From Channallabes apus (Eukaryota > Chordata > Actinopteri > Siluriformes > Clariidae), in contig CM060104.1 of the NCBI GenBank assembly GCA_030522415.1, positions 21,591,825 to 21,655,824 of the forward strand: a stretch of DNA of 64,000 nucleotides. Reading direction: 5' to 3'. Each line of letters starts with the position of its first letter. The stretch's first letter is position 1. The notes below the pieces were generated by a model. That model was not told where the DNA came from. It was given only the letters and a program-made list of their open reading frames with translations, and did no database searches. Position numbers and translations under genes: made by a program. Shown in pieces: positions 34,046 through 47,418 of this stretch.

Positions 34046-34870
34046 GCCAACGGTTATCTACTATTGACGGTCTGACTCCTGAGGAAAATTCTCAATGCAC
34101 AATGCTGCACGACTCGAAAAAAGATGATGAGCATGCACTTGGTCGACCAGTGGACCTGTCGCGCCTTTCTCGGTCATGGAGATGATGGGCTCTTCCACCG
34201 TGGCTTCGTTTTGTCTTAGGGTCATACCCGTACACCCAAGTTTCGTCACCAGTAATAATCCTCGACAGGAAGGACGGGTCATCCAGAAACGTTGACTGAG
34301 CTCTTGGCAGATTTCGACAAGATGTTCCTTCTGCTCCTGACTCAGCAGCCTGGGGACGGACTTGGCAGCAACCCGGCGCACGTTCCAATCACACGTGAGG
34401 ATTGCCTGGACTGTTCCGTACAACACATGACATTGGCAGCAATGTTGTGGATTGTTCTCTGGCGATCATCATACATAAGTTGCTAAATAGGTTGAGCTCG
34501 TTGAAGGTCGTTGATCTCTCATTGTCTTCCGGTGATGTTCTTCCGCTCTTGAAGCATGCGTGTCATGAGAGAACCTCAAACAACTCATTGCAGCATCACC
34601 ATAAACTTGCCAAATCATGTCAAACATCTCTGCGGCAGATTTGCTTGGTTTCCTAACGAATTTTACTCTCGCTCTTTGTTCTAACTTGCTGTCCATGATG
34701 AAATAGCAAACATGACAGTGGTAACACACATGGTCAGGATAGCACTTGTTGCACAGCTCCTGGTGTACGCAGGATGTTGTTTTTTGGCAAACTGACTTAT
34801 GAAGGTTGGTGATCCCTGCGTGCAGCGTTGTGTTGCCATCTGTTGCTGTGTTACAAAACTTTTCTTGATG
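34046..34870 (-). pseudogene. mariner-type transposase pseudogene
   Basis: On the minus strand from about 34695: MDSKLEQRARVKFVRK, then SAAEMFDMIWQVYGDAAMS (helix-turn-helix), later in a second frame VRRVAAKSVPRLLSQEQKEH and VEICQELSQRF, and in a third frame FLDDPSFLSRIITGDETWVYGYDP, which holds the first catalytic Asp. Several frameshifts split the gene and it stops at the VHREF region near 34090. The 5' flank to about 34870 keeps mariner-like leader sequence. Confidence 0.75.
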
Positions 34871-34899
34871 CCACCTTGTATGTGAGGCAATGTGTTATG

Positions 34900-37690
34900 C
34901 TATGTGTGAGGTTTTTACCAAAAGCAAAAAAGTGGCAAAAATAAGTTAAACAGTTAAAAAAAAAAAAAAAAAGTAGTAATGTACAGTTGGGTTAATGAAT
35001 ATGGGGAAGTTTCTATGTTTCCCTTTCATAAAGGGTCCCAAGTATCTAAGTACCCTTAACTATGCAACTAAGGAATAGCAGAACAGGCAAGTATTGAAAC
35101 TGCTGAATAGGTGTTCACTTTTTATATGTGTAATTAGCTAAACATGCTATTAAACTTGTTTGCTTGTGCTATGAATGAAGCAAGTTTTAAGAGTGATTGG
35201 TTAAGTTGCTTCATTTTCTCGAAATCAGTAGGACAGATTCCGTAATATTTTCCAAATCCTCATCAGGAAGTCCTTCTGTCTGCAATTCATTATACCCACC
35301 TGTAGGTTCACCTTGTCTTAACTGAAGTGGATGGTTTATGAGGACTTCAGTGAGCCCCCTCCACTGCCCTGCCTGCCCCCTTCCCTGGTGCTTAAATGCC
35401 ACTTTGGTTCCCTGGCTCTTAAATTTCCCTTGGTACAAAAAAGTAATAGAAGTAATAAGTAATAGAGTTTGTGGGAACAAACAGTGCGCTCCTCTCAGAC
35501 ACAAACTGAGAGGCCCGCAGGTAATACTGAACCCCTCGAGAGGTAGCCTCAGATGCCGGCCTGGATGAGGGCAAGTGTTGGATTACTGTTGCACAGTGAC
35601 AACACGATTACCACACAAAGAACGTGCTTGGGCACAGTAGCTCAAACGCCTTGTATGTAATGAACACCGGGCACCATTACAACGTGATACCTAGCTGTGG
35701 TGAAGAACAGACTTCACCCGTCTTCTTCCAGTGCTTGGAACTTTTTCCTGTCTCCCCAAGATGTAGATCTTAATTGGTTCTCTCCTACATGTTACACGAA
35801 AATGGAGGGATTTCACTTCGGAAACGGGCCCGTTTCAAAGGATAACGGCTTATCACCGGAATGAATTCCTCTGGGATCCATCTACTGCTACCAGTAGATC
35901 ATTCTTTGCAGGGAGAATCTAAATAGTGTATGTAAACTAGCTGGGAGTCTTCCCCTTTGCTCCTTAACTCTGGCCATATGGGGCAGCTACAAGCCCATGT
36001 GGTTGTGATAAAGGCACAGTGATAGCTTCTCTCCATGCTTTCTCACAGCGCTTACTACAGAGACGCACTGTTGGTTGGCAAAAGTAGGGCAGTCTTACTG
36101 ATGACCACATGCAGTGATGAGGAACAAAAAGGAATCCGTGCACAGGTTTATGGCAATATGTAGGAGAACCACGTACATTAGATTAAGATTGTGTGTTTTA
36201 TAAGAGTTCCTGAGAATTTGGTCATGGTTGATAAAATCTCTTTCCCCCCCCTGTCATACTGTGGTTGTTAGCCTTGTAGAGCACTGGTTGAATGTCAGAT
36301 TTAATCGGAATGCAAAGTCAGAGCTTCCAGCTTGTGCATAAGCATAAATTAATGTCCTGTGTTTCTTTACAAAGAAATAACTGCACTGAGATTGCGTACA
36401 TTGGAAATGCTCACTATCAGACTGGCACTGGTGTACCATGTGGTACTGCTAAATTATTTATGTATGTACTGGTCATGCACGACTTAATCCATGTTTTCCA
36501 GTTGGACATGATGTGCTGTGTTTGGAATAGGCTATACCTTTCATTCAATTTCTATTACATGCCATGTCTGATTAGAAGAGTGCATCTCATCATGTACAGT
36601 ACTCTTGTCTCTGTGTGGTTTCTGGACTACCCTGTAACATCCTTTAATCATCTTTTGTTACAGTAGATGATATGTTATGTTTCCCTTTCAATCTGACTGC
36701 AGCAGCTCTATCACATGAAGAGTTCTTCGTTTTGCATGCACAGAAATGAGAACTATTCTTTCTCTCCACAACATTTTCATCTGCGTGCTGGAACGAACCT
36801 TCGGAACAAATCACCAAAACATTTGCAAACATCTGTATGTCGAAGTATGAGTCAGCTATGTATTCACAGAATTGAAATTCACTTTAGTTTGCTGAGCCCT
36901 TTCAAGGAAAGATGACTCCCTGGGTGTGCTGTTTGACTGTGGCTTTCCAAACAGCTGGGGGACATGATTTTCTGTTCAATGTCGCTTACCGAACATACTC
37001 TGCTTCCAGCTTCCGTCAGAGGGTTCTCACAGGCACTGCTCTGACACAAAATGTGGACAATAAGGACTCTGTGAGCCCCCCCTTCATCGAGTGCTTGGAG
37101 CCAGCGAAGAGCATCAAGTTGGACCAAAAGCAAAAAGCAGTACTGTAGTGTCTATCTGGGCAAAGCAGTGTTAAACATGAGTTTATGTGAGTAATTTGTC
37201 AGTAAATATAAATTTCCAGGTAAAGATGAATATATCATAACTGCACATAACCCATGAAGGAAGCCTGTGTGATCATTGAAAATGATTGGTCTAGGAGGAC
37301 AGGTCACCCCTGCCTGAGACAAACACTTTGTCTGGGGAAGTTTTGCCACGTGATACTAACAGCTGGATAAACAACTGTAAAGCAGCTAAACTACCACTTG
37401 TGTGCTCTATTGTAACGTTCTTAGCAAGTTGCAAGAGAGGCTCTGATGGGATAGACTGCATCACAGCTAGTCCGTGCATGAAAACTGTGAAATTTTATTA
37501 TATTAAACTTCAAAACAAATCATTGAACGAAATGATCAAACCCTTAGATTATAGATTTATACTATTGTTTTAGGCTCAAATGCCTTTTGGACATCAGAGT
37601 TTGGGACACACATACACACAATCTAATTTCTGCCACCCTGTTTGAAGAAAAGGTTCATATGGTGTGTGTTTGTGTCTTTTTTAAATCCAC
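34900..37690. other. intergenic sequence, no gene recognised
   Basis: Open frames at 35211-35504 (minus, GRGQAGQWRGLTEVLINHPL region) and 36912-37148 (plus) look somewhat protein-like but match no family I know. An A tract lies at 34956-34973. Confidence 0.4.
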
Positions 37691-37759
37691 CAGATTATTC
37701 ACAGTGCCTCTCCTCTTTCGCTCCCCAAATGATATTACTACACTGAACCAGTCTGTCGA

Positions 37760-38010
37760 TAGCAGCTTCCAAACTATATCTGTACTGTGAAATAGCTCTT
37801 GGATGCTAAAAAGCCTTGCATAAACTCCAACTGCTCATGCTCGATCAGATTGACTGATCCTGATCCTTTTGATCTCTTCAAAGCTTTTCACACAGTTGAC
37901 ATTAATATCTGACTTTCCATTAAAATGTTCCTGAAATCACATGCTCAGCATGACTGAATGAAGTTTGCTTCATATCTCCTGTATCAGGTGAGATGGAGAT
38001 GATTTCCACA
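37760..38010 (+). pseudogene. LINE reverse transcriptase relic (tentative)
   Basis: Around 37858-37990 the frame reads DPFDLFKAFHTVDINI, then LSIKMF and FASYLLYQVRW, with stops. This resembles motif A and following sequence (DLSKAFDTVDH ... WFxSYL) of CR1/L2-type reverse transcriptases. Confidence 0.45.
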
Positions 38011-39080
38011 TGCTCTATGCAGTCTTTTAAACTTATTTGCTACATATTTTATTTGTTTATGTTTAGTTAGTGTTTTATCCTGGTTACGTTTGCAATGGCT
38101 CTGGACCAGAGCCTTGGAAAGACTGCCTCCTCTGTCGGTTTATAGCTGTCCTCTGTGGACCGACATTTAATAGGAGCTCACCTTTGCCTATCCGCAACAC
38201 CCCACATGAGCTGGCATTTTGGCGATACTTTGAACCAGTCATCTGAACATCAGAATTTCGACCATGTGAAATTCTCTTGGATACATTTTCCTGTCATCTT
38301 GGTCAAATAAATGTTCCTAGCAACATAATGTTTACCTGTTGGTGGCTATAATATTATTGTGCCATGAAAATGTACCTGAAAAATGTGCAGGAATTGCATG
38401 ATGCCATCATAATAACATGGACCAGAATTTGAAGGGAAGGTTTCCAGCATCTTGTGGAATTCATGCCAAGAGGCCCTACCCGGTATTAGTATAATGTTTT
38501 AAATAAACTGTGTGGTGACTATGATTAATCTCTGACCTACTAAGAACTTTGAAAGAAAAAAGTGGAGGCATATCATTAATGAAGTATGTATTTGGATGAA
38601 GGTTGGTAGCTACAAAGAAATATGGGCATCTTGACAACTTGTTGAACCTTCATCAAAGCATGTGGGATTTAGCATGTAGCCTGCAGTACAACTGGATAAA
38701 AATAATTAATTAGACAATTAAATATGACCAATTTTACCTTTTGATAAAATCTGAATTAGCATAAATGTTACATAATTTTACACAACGTTAAAGCAATCGA
38801 TGCACTTTTTCCCACGTATGACTCAGCAGAGCTGTAGGTGTTAGTCTTGTGTGAAAGTAAATAATCTATGAATCATTATTTAATCATACCTGACGCCTGG
38901 GGGGGTTCCTCACACACAAGGATTCAGAAGAGGAAACTTGTGGCTTTGCTGTGGCAAATGCTCCTTGTCTTTATCCTGAATTTAAAGTTAATGTAATGTT
39001 TCACCTCTGCCCACCACTAGGTCCTTGTAGTCTCAGGATGTGCAATGCCATCCGAAAGTCTAAAACCACTAAAGAAAATA
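38011..39080. other. intergenic sequence, nothing recognised
   Basis: AT-rich sequence without a recognised gene or repeat. Confidence 0.45.
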
Positions 39081-39082
39081 TT

Positions 39083-39645
39083 TCAATTCAATAAAATGTT
39101 ATTTGTACAGCGCATTGTCGCGAAGCAACTTTACAGAACCCACAAAAATTAAGGAAATCAGGATGAAATATATGAGTAAATATGTATTAATCAAAATGAT
39201 CAGACTGTCCCTGATGAGCGAGGCCGAGGGCAGTGGTGGCAAGGAAAAACTCCCTGCGATGGTAATAGGAAGTAACCTTGAGAGGAACCAGACTGAAAAG
39301 GCAATCCATGCTCATTTATGTGATAACGGACTGCAGGAATTGCTTTGCAGTCATACTGTGTGTTAGGCAGCTGGAACTTCAATATGCCAGGAGATGTGTT
39401 TAAATTAATATTAAGTCCAGTTTGTTATTAGAGGTTCAGGTATACTGTAGGAAATTCCAGTCCTCAAATATTGAGCTACTGCTGTCGCAAGTCATCAAAG
39501 AACAGCTGTCTGCATCAGCCAAGGCCAGGACCGTTTTCATGGTAAAGTGGAACCGTCCCCAGTTACCACACGCATCCCAGGCAGACCACATGAGGCGTCT
39601 ATGTGGGGTACCAGGATGAGCCTGACACGTCCCGAGGGCAGAAAA
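39083..39645 (-). repeat. LINE 3' UTR copy (same family as 59797-61077)
   Basis: Reads in reverse order through the landmarks of the 61-kb copy: ttcaattcaataaaatg with gtacagcgca, ggcaaggaaaaactccctg, ggaaattccagtcctcaaat, aggccaggaccgttttcatg, cgcatcccaggcagac and gtaccaggatgagcctgac. It is 5'-truncated and carries no coding part. Confidence 0.7.
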
Positions 39646-39649
39646 AAAT

Positions 39650-41658
39650 ATTTCATATTTAGAGTGATTTACAAATGTAATGTTGAAATGTTAATATCAG
39701 CAAAAAAACGGAATGAAAAGTAAAATTGACATGAATTTGAAAATATTTGGTTGTCTTTTTTTCCATTTATTTGGTCTGGCATGGACTCAACAAGTTTGTC
39801 TACAAACTGATGACTCATTAACATCAAAGCCATGGGGGTGTTGTTGTCTGGACATGTTTTTCAGTTGAAGGGATAAATCTCAATGGATTTCTGTCCTTTT
39901 TCACACAAGAGTCACAAATGTTACAATTTTGCTTAAATTTATACAGTGACCAAAATCATGCAGAATCTTGAATTTTTATGATTTTAAACATTTCCTTTAT
40001 GGTAAAAACTTTATTTCAAGTCCACACAATTTCAGCATGGTCTTAGACGTTTGAAGCCCAATGTATCTGTTTTCGTTTCCCATTCCCAGACATACTTAGA
40101 GATAGAGATGGAATGATGAACACCAATTATGTTTAAAAGTGATAATAAACACTTCCTTTATTACTCATGACTAATCACTTCCAGGCATGTGTGCTTTGAT
40201 CACTTATGCACGGATTCCCTTAGTTGCATTCATTCCCATCCATCAGCAGATTCTCTGCAGGCTCACACACAGTTGCTGACTCACGGACACGCTGCCTCTG
40301 TAAAGCAATGATGAAAAGCGTCTTGTCATTCACATTGTCTCGAATTATCTAGTAGAATTCCAAGGCGAGAGTGATGTAAACTCTGTGGTTAATCATTTCA
40401 GTCAGTCTAAATAATTGAGCCACTGTACAGAGTAGATCTTTTCATCTCTAAGAGTCAGGCTCAGGGGATTCCAGTTATCCAAACTGTGGTTTTGTCTGAG
40501 CTATGATATACTGTACGAGATGTGATACTTTACGCAGTGAGACTGTGGATGTGAACGGGATTCCAAAGCTCATAAACACACCGCTTAGGCAGAGCTAAAG
40601 AGACAAGGTTAGAGTAATAGATCCTATTGTCCTCTATCTGACCTCCCTCTGAAAAGCAGATACGACCCAGGGTCCTAAAAACAAACATTTCCACCTTTTA
40701 AGTGGAGAAGACAATGTTTAATCTTTGACATTAGACTATAAAGAGACATTTGTTAAATAATCATAATAATAATAAAATAGACATTTTGGAGTTGATATGG
40801 TATTTTGTTATGGATGATATTATTTTAATAATGTCACTAATCTCGAAAAGTCACATAATAACTAGTATAGTTGTAGTTTAAAAATATGTTTTGTTTTAAT
40901 TATCAGATTTAAAATGATAATTTGGTGACATTAGTTTTAAACTGAAACATGACCCATCATTTCATATGTCTGTAAAGATAGTAAATAAAAGCTGATACAT
41001 TCATCCTGAATGTTGGACATGGTATATAAGTGGGAATGGAGGATGCTGGTGTATTTGTACCAGGCTGTACAAGACCATGATAATAGCTGATAACTAAAAA
41101 AAAAACATTTGAATAATGCTTTGAAAGGGTAAGGTTTAACATGCTTAAACTGTTAGACAGGCCATTATCATGTAAGGGGAAAAAAATCATTAATTTTAGT
41201 TAAATAAATGACATATCTATCACCCTTATATATCCTTATTGGATATCCCAGTCCAGATGTAACCAGTTTTTTCAGAAATTAAACTTGCACTATAAATAAA
41301 ATTAAAATGTTGAGTCGAGGTGAAGTTATGAGCAGTTTGACAGATTAGGAACCGCAAGTTTTGACAGCGTACTGCGCATGCGTCAGTGGGCGTCTTAAAT
41401 GAACTGCTCGACAGAATTTATTAAAACTTTTGCAGTACCTACATATGTGCCTGAAGTTTATCTGCACCATAAGTCAAATCAAAATGTTGAGTAAAAGCGA
41501 TGTTATGAACATGGATGGAATTATGTGCTGGAATTAATTTAATCGACTTAAAAAAAGCTTTTAATACGCTACTTGTTCACTGTAAACAAATATCTGCACC
41601 AATAGATTAGAATTAGAAAAGCCAAACCTGAAATAATAATAATATCACTGATTACATT
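39650..41658. other. intergenic sequence, nothing recognised
   Basis: AT-rich. No coding or mobile-element motif recognised. Confidence 0.5.
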
Positions 41659-41669
41659 AAAGCTAATCA

Positions 41670-41902
41670 GGGCACTGGTGGCTCAGTGGTAGGTGTTTCG
41701 CCTGCCATGCGGAAGGCCTGGGTTCGATTCCCAGCCAGTGCCCAAACCCCAGCCACTGGATGCAGTGCCGGTCCCAAGCCCGGATAAATGGGAGGGTTGC
41801 GTCAGGAAGGGCATCCGGCATAAAACCTGTGCCAAGTTGTTGTGCGGACTGGATATTCCGCTGTGGCGACCACTTGCCGGGAGCAGCCGAAAGACCAACA
41901 AC
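41670..41902 (+). repeat. tRNA-derived SINE, family S2, with 11-bp target-site duplication and RTE-type tail
   Basis: Flanked by perfect AAAGCTAATCA repeats at 41659-41669 and 41903-41913. The head carries an A box (tggctcagtgg, 41680) and a B box (ggttcgattcc, 41720), as in RNA polymerase III promoters of tRNA origin. The 3' end (ctgtggcgaccacttgccgg, then gagcagccgaaagacc) closely matches the 3' end of the RTE-type LINE at 56342-56375, so that LINE family is its likely mobiliser. The unit is 233 bp and ends in an ACAACAACA-type tail. Confidence 0.88.
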
Positions 41903-41913
41903 AAAGCTAATCA

Positions 41914-42950
41914 ACTTATTTTTACCTTTTAGCTATTTCTACAAACTCTTTTCCCGTCAGCGATGTGTATTTGTGACAACGGTTTCAGGAGGCATACGTA
42001 TGTTCATACATCGGGTGTGATGTTCGGGTGGCCACATACTTTTGGCCATATTATGTACCTGCTAATTAGGGTAAGATCATGCTCAAGGCCAGTACACACT
42101 GTTGATGTAACCAAATATAAATACATTAGTGGAATATAATGTGTGCTAAAAGAATACAATGTAGATATGAATAAAATACACAGGGCAAGAGGACAAAAGT
42201 GTTTATATGTGTTTACATAATAACTGCCTGGTCACAGGGCTATTACATGGTTTACATATATTTTTTTTTTAATAGAACCAACTAAAAATATCACAGGCAT
42301 GCACATGCACAGGATTTCCATAAGCAGCATCTTTAGTTGAGACCAAATAAGATGGAATGATGAAATATTGGCAAATTGTATTATTTAAAAAAAACAACAA
42401 CAATTGTTCCGGTTTAGGACATTCCTGCTTCAAGTTAAAATTCATGTACAGACATGAATATTTGGAGCACTAAACAGAACCAAACCGTATTCTTGCATAA
42501 TACCCCCAACACACCGGAATGAACAGCATAAAGAAACTGTAACACCAACAGTGTAACACGCCAACCGGTCGATCGCGAGAGTAAACTGCCTTCTGGTTTG
42601 TCTTTTCTCTTTCTTCACTGTTGCCACGCCTCAAACCTCAAATAAAATAATAAACTTTATAGACATAATATTTCTTGAGTAAAGAAACCCTGTACTTATT
42701 TTTAAAAAACAGTTCTTTATTTCCCCTTACAAGATCACTGATTACGTTCGGCTCTGCGCTGAAAAACCGACGGAATTAGTGGCTGAATTTGAAATCGCAT
42801 ACTAACATCCTACTCATACTATTTCATATAAATATATGGCAGAAACAGCGAGAGTAGTATGCTAGTACGCTAATCTGAATTTAGCCAGGGTTTTAGCTAT
42901 AGGCACGTTACTAGTAGGGACTCACTGTTTAAGTAGAGAAGTTGAGAGAG
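41914..42950. other. intergenic sequence
   Basis: AT-rich, with a T tract at 42260-42271. Nothing recognised before the hAT relic. Confidence 0.45.
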
Positions 42951-42959
42951 CTGCAACTT

Positions 42960-43430
42960 CACAAAGTAAAAGGCAACTATGGCAGAAGCAAAAAAAAAGG
43001 ACAATTTGGGTCGCCATTTCAAAACAAAAGCAGTTTGTTTTGTTACGATGCAGATTTCCCGGCTAAATCAGCTCTATGCAGCCGGAAAGTCCAGGAATTG
43101 AAGGGGCAGTTCGCAGCACAGCAGTCCATTTTCACCAGGCCAAACACCAAGGGTAAGGCTGCAGCTATAGCATCTTATCGCGTCAGTCACGTAATGCAAA
43201 ACAAAAGAAGTCTTTCAAGGATGGCGAAGTTGTGAAAGAAGCATTTGTCGCGGCTGCAGACGCACTATTTGGTGACTTCAAGAATAAAAGTGATATCATA
43301 GCTGCGGTTAAGGACGTGCAATTATCCTGTGACACAGGGATGTCGAGGCGCAGTTAAGGAAGGATATTGAACAGTGTGAATGTTTTTCTCTTCAAGTTGA
43401 TGAGTCGACTGATGTTGTGTGTTTTCATTA
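42960..43430 (+). pseudogene. hAT-type transposase pseudogene (GTF2I-repeat/ZBED-like family)
   Basis: Shifting frames read SYRVSHVMQNKRSLSRM, then GEVVKEAFVAAADALFGDFKN, KSDIIAAVKDVQLS and, after a gap, QLRKDIEQCECFSLQVDEST. These match in order the conserved segment of hAT transposases domesticated as GTF2I-repeat-containing proteins. At least two frameshifts and a deletion near 43334-43345; no catalytic C-terminus remains. Confidence 0.75.
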
Positions 43431-46367
43431 GAATGGTTTTTGGAGATATGGGTGCAAAAGAAGAGTTAGGGTTAATAACTTTCAATTAGCACTACAATTA
43501 GACAATGTTTTATTATATATGGATTAGGGCTACTTTCTGTTTGTTTTGTGCACATTAAATATGTAAAGATGCTATGAGTAGCAACTGGCTTTCTGTTTGG
43601 ACTGGTAGCTCTCGGCACACTGACAAATTAAAAAGTAGATCTTTGTTCAAAAAAGGTTATCACCCCTGGTGTAACACATCAGGTATCCACATAAAATGGC
43701 TATATGCATATAGTCATGTATATACATATAGTTTTACATATGTTAAATATTTTGGACATAAATATTTATAGATTTGGACAAAAAGATTTTTTGGAAATAA
43801 AGAAAGTACTGAGATGTTTGATCGAATGTTCTTTCTTTCGTCACTACTGTGAACACAGATCTTACTAGTGATTTTTTTTTTCTAAAAGGGCCTGGATTGT
43901 ATAACACCTAAAAGTACTGCCACTATCCTCCACTGCCAACAACCACAAGCTGGTCACTCTCCGTTGTGGGTAAAACTCAGGCTCGTCAACTAATGAGCAA
44001 TGTGAATTTACAAAAATGTCCAAAATGTTCTTGATCCAATTTGAAAGTAGTAACATGTCAGCAGACATTAAAATTAAGTTGTGCGGCTAACCAGTAGGAC
44101 TGCTGAGCACTCATTAGTTAAGACCCTAACAGGATCCAGAATTGCATGCTTAGCTGGTGTCTAAATCGGTGTACCACTGAAACAACAACAAAGTATGCTA
44201 CTGGTGGTTTAAATATGAATAACTATGCAAATTTGGAGATATAATGCTGAAGTGTTCAAAAAAGTGTACAATGCTGTATTATCAGTATTTGGTCATAAGA
44301 TCATACAGTACGTCATTCGGGGAACACTCAAACTCTGATTCAGCACACAAGTGGGAAAGGTAAGTCCAGCCATTTCTTGTTTGTAAAGTCAAAATCAGAG
44401 CCTGGATTTAATTTGGTATTTATTAATTTGAAAAGCTTGAAATGAAATAAGTTCATCCACTGGTGTGCCAGCTGAATTGTTCTTGTTCTTGCGCATGACA
44501 AGGGATGAGATTCCAGGAAACTTAAATAAAAGTGCCCCCCCATCAATCCCAACTACAACCCATCTTGTGGGAGAGAAACCATTGGTAGGTGGTCAGAATA
44601 AAATGGCATTTTTCTGGCAGGACTTTGGCTCATGGGCTGATCCATTTCAGGAACTAAGTACTCCTATTCCTCTGCTGCTGTTCAGTGTTCGTAAAAGTGG
44701 AACGTGACCATTGTATTGGAAATGCTGCACACTGATGAGGGTGTGTGTAAAAGTGCTATTTTGTGCATTTTCTGCGTAGAAGAGTGCGTGTACTCATGGG
44801 TGTTGCTGTGTATGTGTTTCCTAGTTGCTCAACATGGGTTTGTTCCATTTTTCAACTTGAGTGTTCTAAAACCCAAGTGTTTTCTCTTGTTTTGGATGAT
44901 GGTTTGTTTCTAACCAATTTTGAGGCTTACACAACTTATTTGTCAGTGTAATTATTTCTCCAGCACTTTTGTCTGAAGAGTTGGTGATGAAATGTTTGGG
45001 GGGGGGGGGGGTTGTTTAATGTAGCATACAGTAGGTTGCTGCGCATGTTGTCATGCAGTTTCTGAATGTAATTGTGTTTGTTTTAAATAAATAATCATCC
45101 CTAAATATTGCATTATAATACAAGACTCTAGGCGATCAAGGCTTTCCTTGATGGTAAAATGATGCTCCGCAATGTGCCAATATGTAAATTGGCACTTTCT
45201 CAGAATAAAGCAAACAAATAAAGTGTTTCAAGTGTATGTCTGGATAATGGGAAAGCTCAGTAAACAAAGCTCTAAAGGATCAAATAAACTGAACATCAGC
45301 TATTTCCTAAGCTGTATTAATTATATACTGTAATTCTTAGGAAATAAATCAGCAGCGTTCGTTTAATATAATATGATTTGGGTTAATATCTTGTCTTTCT
45401 CCATCCTAAAAGCTTTGCATCTTATAGTCCTCCAAGCCTGATCAGTGTCAGAGATTTGGAAAAGGGCCTGCAGTTGCTCCCATTGGAGCTCCTTCCACTG
45501 CAGAAAAATCTGACTGCTTACAAAAAAGGGCTGAGTTTAGCCGGACCCATTACACTGTCTGGTTCCCTAAGAGTCCAGTTTTACTGATCAAATGACAAAC
45601 TGGGCATGAAAAGAAAGACCACAATAAATCCTCTCTGTATGCAGAACCTTGTATAATATTTCACTGTTGTAGTGACAAAAGACACCTAGTTCAAGAGTGT
45701 GCCAGAATATATCCTTAGTATTCTTGTTGTTTGTTTGGGTTGAAATATTGAATGGAGCGACACCAAATTGTAGGTTGGCTATAAAAGCAAAATGTATATA
45801 TATATTAATGGACTGAAATAGAAAGTGTATTTACGAGGCTTTAAATTTTTTTTATTATTATTTATTATGATTTTTTTTTTTTTACAACACCCACTGTAAA
45901 AACACTGTCAGGCTGCAATTCAACAAGAGAGAGACAGAGAGAGACAGAGAGAGACAGATGACGATTTGACTCTCCAAAAACAGCCAAAGCCGCATGTCTA
46001 TAAAAAATCCTCATAAGCCCAAATGTACTGTGATATTATTTTAATACAAGATAAATGAAGACTGAATGCCATCACCTGCTCAAAAATACAGTTTGGTTTG
46101 GAATTCCACTTCCAGTTTTTAAAAATGCATTTTTATTATTTTTCTTTTTTAACAAAATATTTTTTCAAGAAGTAACCATTTGGAAACTGTTATGTATATT
46201 ATTCTTCCATAGTTTTCTTTTAAAACCAGATTTGGCAGGAGTCCTGCCTATTGTTTTTAAAACATCCTTTTAAAATGGCAGGGAAAGCAAATATGTGATT
46301 CATTGCATACATGTTGTTCTTGGACCTCACTTACATTAAGAAATACTTTTTTGAATAATTAATTATT

Positions 46368-46370
<3 letters not shown>
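43431..46370. other. intergenic sequence
   Basis: No gene recognised. Contains a G tract at 44999-45010, a GAGAGACA run at 45926-45957 and T-rich stretches (45876-45885, 46136-46150). Open frames at 44465-44951 have no known motif. Confidence 0.45.

Positions 46371-46433
<63 letters not shown>
46371..46433. repeat. (AT)n microsatellite
   Basis: About 31 TA units, ending tatgtgctg. Confidence 0.95.
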
Positions 46434-46436
<3 letters not shown>

Positions 46437-47142
46437 CTGATTCAATGAAAAAGACCTTCTAAAAGTCACAGGGGATACATACAACATGAAGTCATTTTAT
46501 GGTCTTTTTTTTTTTTTTTTAAATACTATTTAGGTTTAATACCACATAATACATGTTACATGACTAGAGGCAATGATCCAAGAACTAGTTTGTTTGTATA
46601 GAGCTTATAGTCGATTCGACTAAAACTATTGCTATGGAGGTACTTTAAGTTAGGAAAGTAACTTATAGGAGGGACTGGGGAACTGTAATTCCCCAAACTC
46701 CAATAGTATTTTATCTTCAGATTATCCTCTAATCCTGGGAAGCTAAGATCCCTGCAGTATAAGATCCATTCCTAGTGTTTCTAGAAAAGCTAGACCTTGG
46801 CAGTTAACCTCATTCTATAGGTTCACTTCTATATTCATATTCATTCATTTCAGGTACAGTATGTCTGGGGTATGGAAACTGTGCACACCATAAATCCTCT
46901 CTTATTTCTTTGCTTCTCTGCGTTTAATTGTAATTCCAGCTCTATGGATGGACTGCCCATCAAGATCCCAGGGAAAAAAAAAAACTCATCATGAGGTTGT
47001 TTCCAATTTCATCCCTGCTGTGGACAGGGGGCAGACCATACATGAATTGAACATGAACTATTAGAGCCACATGTCTTTAATAGGGACTGACCAGTTTACT
47101 AGGATGTGATCAAGTTAATTAAAACTATATTATTATTATTAT
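46434..47142. other. intergenic sequence
   Basis: T tract at 46507-46520 and a TTA run at 47130-47148. Nothing else recognised. Confidence 0.5.
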
Positions 47143-47150
47143 TATTATGT

Positions 47151-47357
47151 CGGCGGCATGGTAGTGTAGTGGTTAGCACTGTCGCCTTGCACCTCCAGGG
47201 TCCGGGTTCGATTCCCGGCCAGGCTCGATTCCCGTCTCTGTGTGCATGGAGTTTGCATGTTCTCCCCGTGCTTGGTGGGTTTCCTCCGGGTACTCCGGTT
47301 TCCTCCCACAGTCCAAAGACATGCAGATTAGGCTAATTGGCGTTCCCAAATTGACCA

Positions 47358-47418
<61 letters not shown>

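Noticed and set aside
41680..41731. tRNA gene suggested by A and B boxes
   Set aside because: No complete cloverleaf follows; the target-site duplication and LINE-like tail show a SINE.
47206..47216. tRNA gene suggested by the B box ggttcgattcc
   Set aside because: The same sequence recurs in several copies with SINE bodies, tails and target-site duplications.
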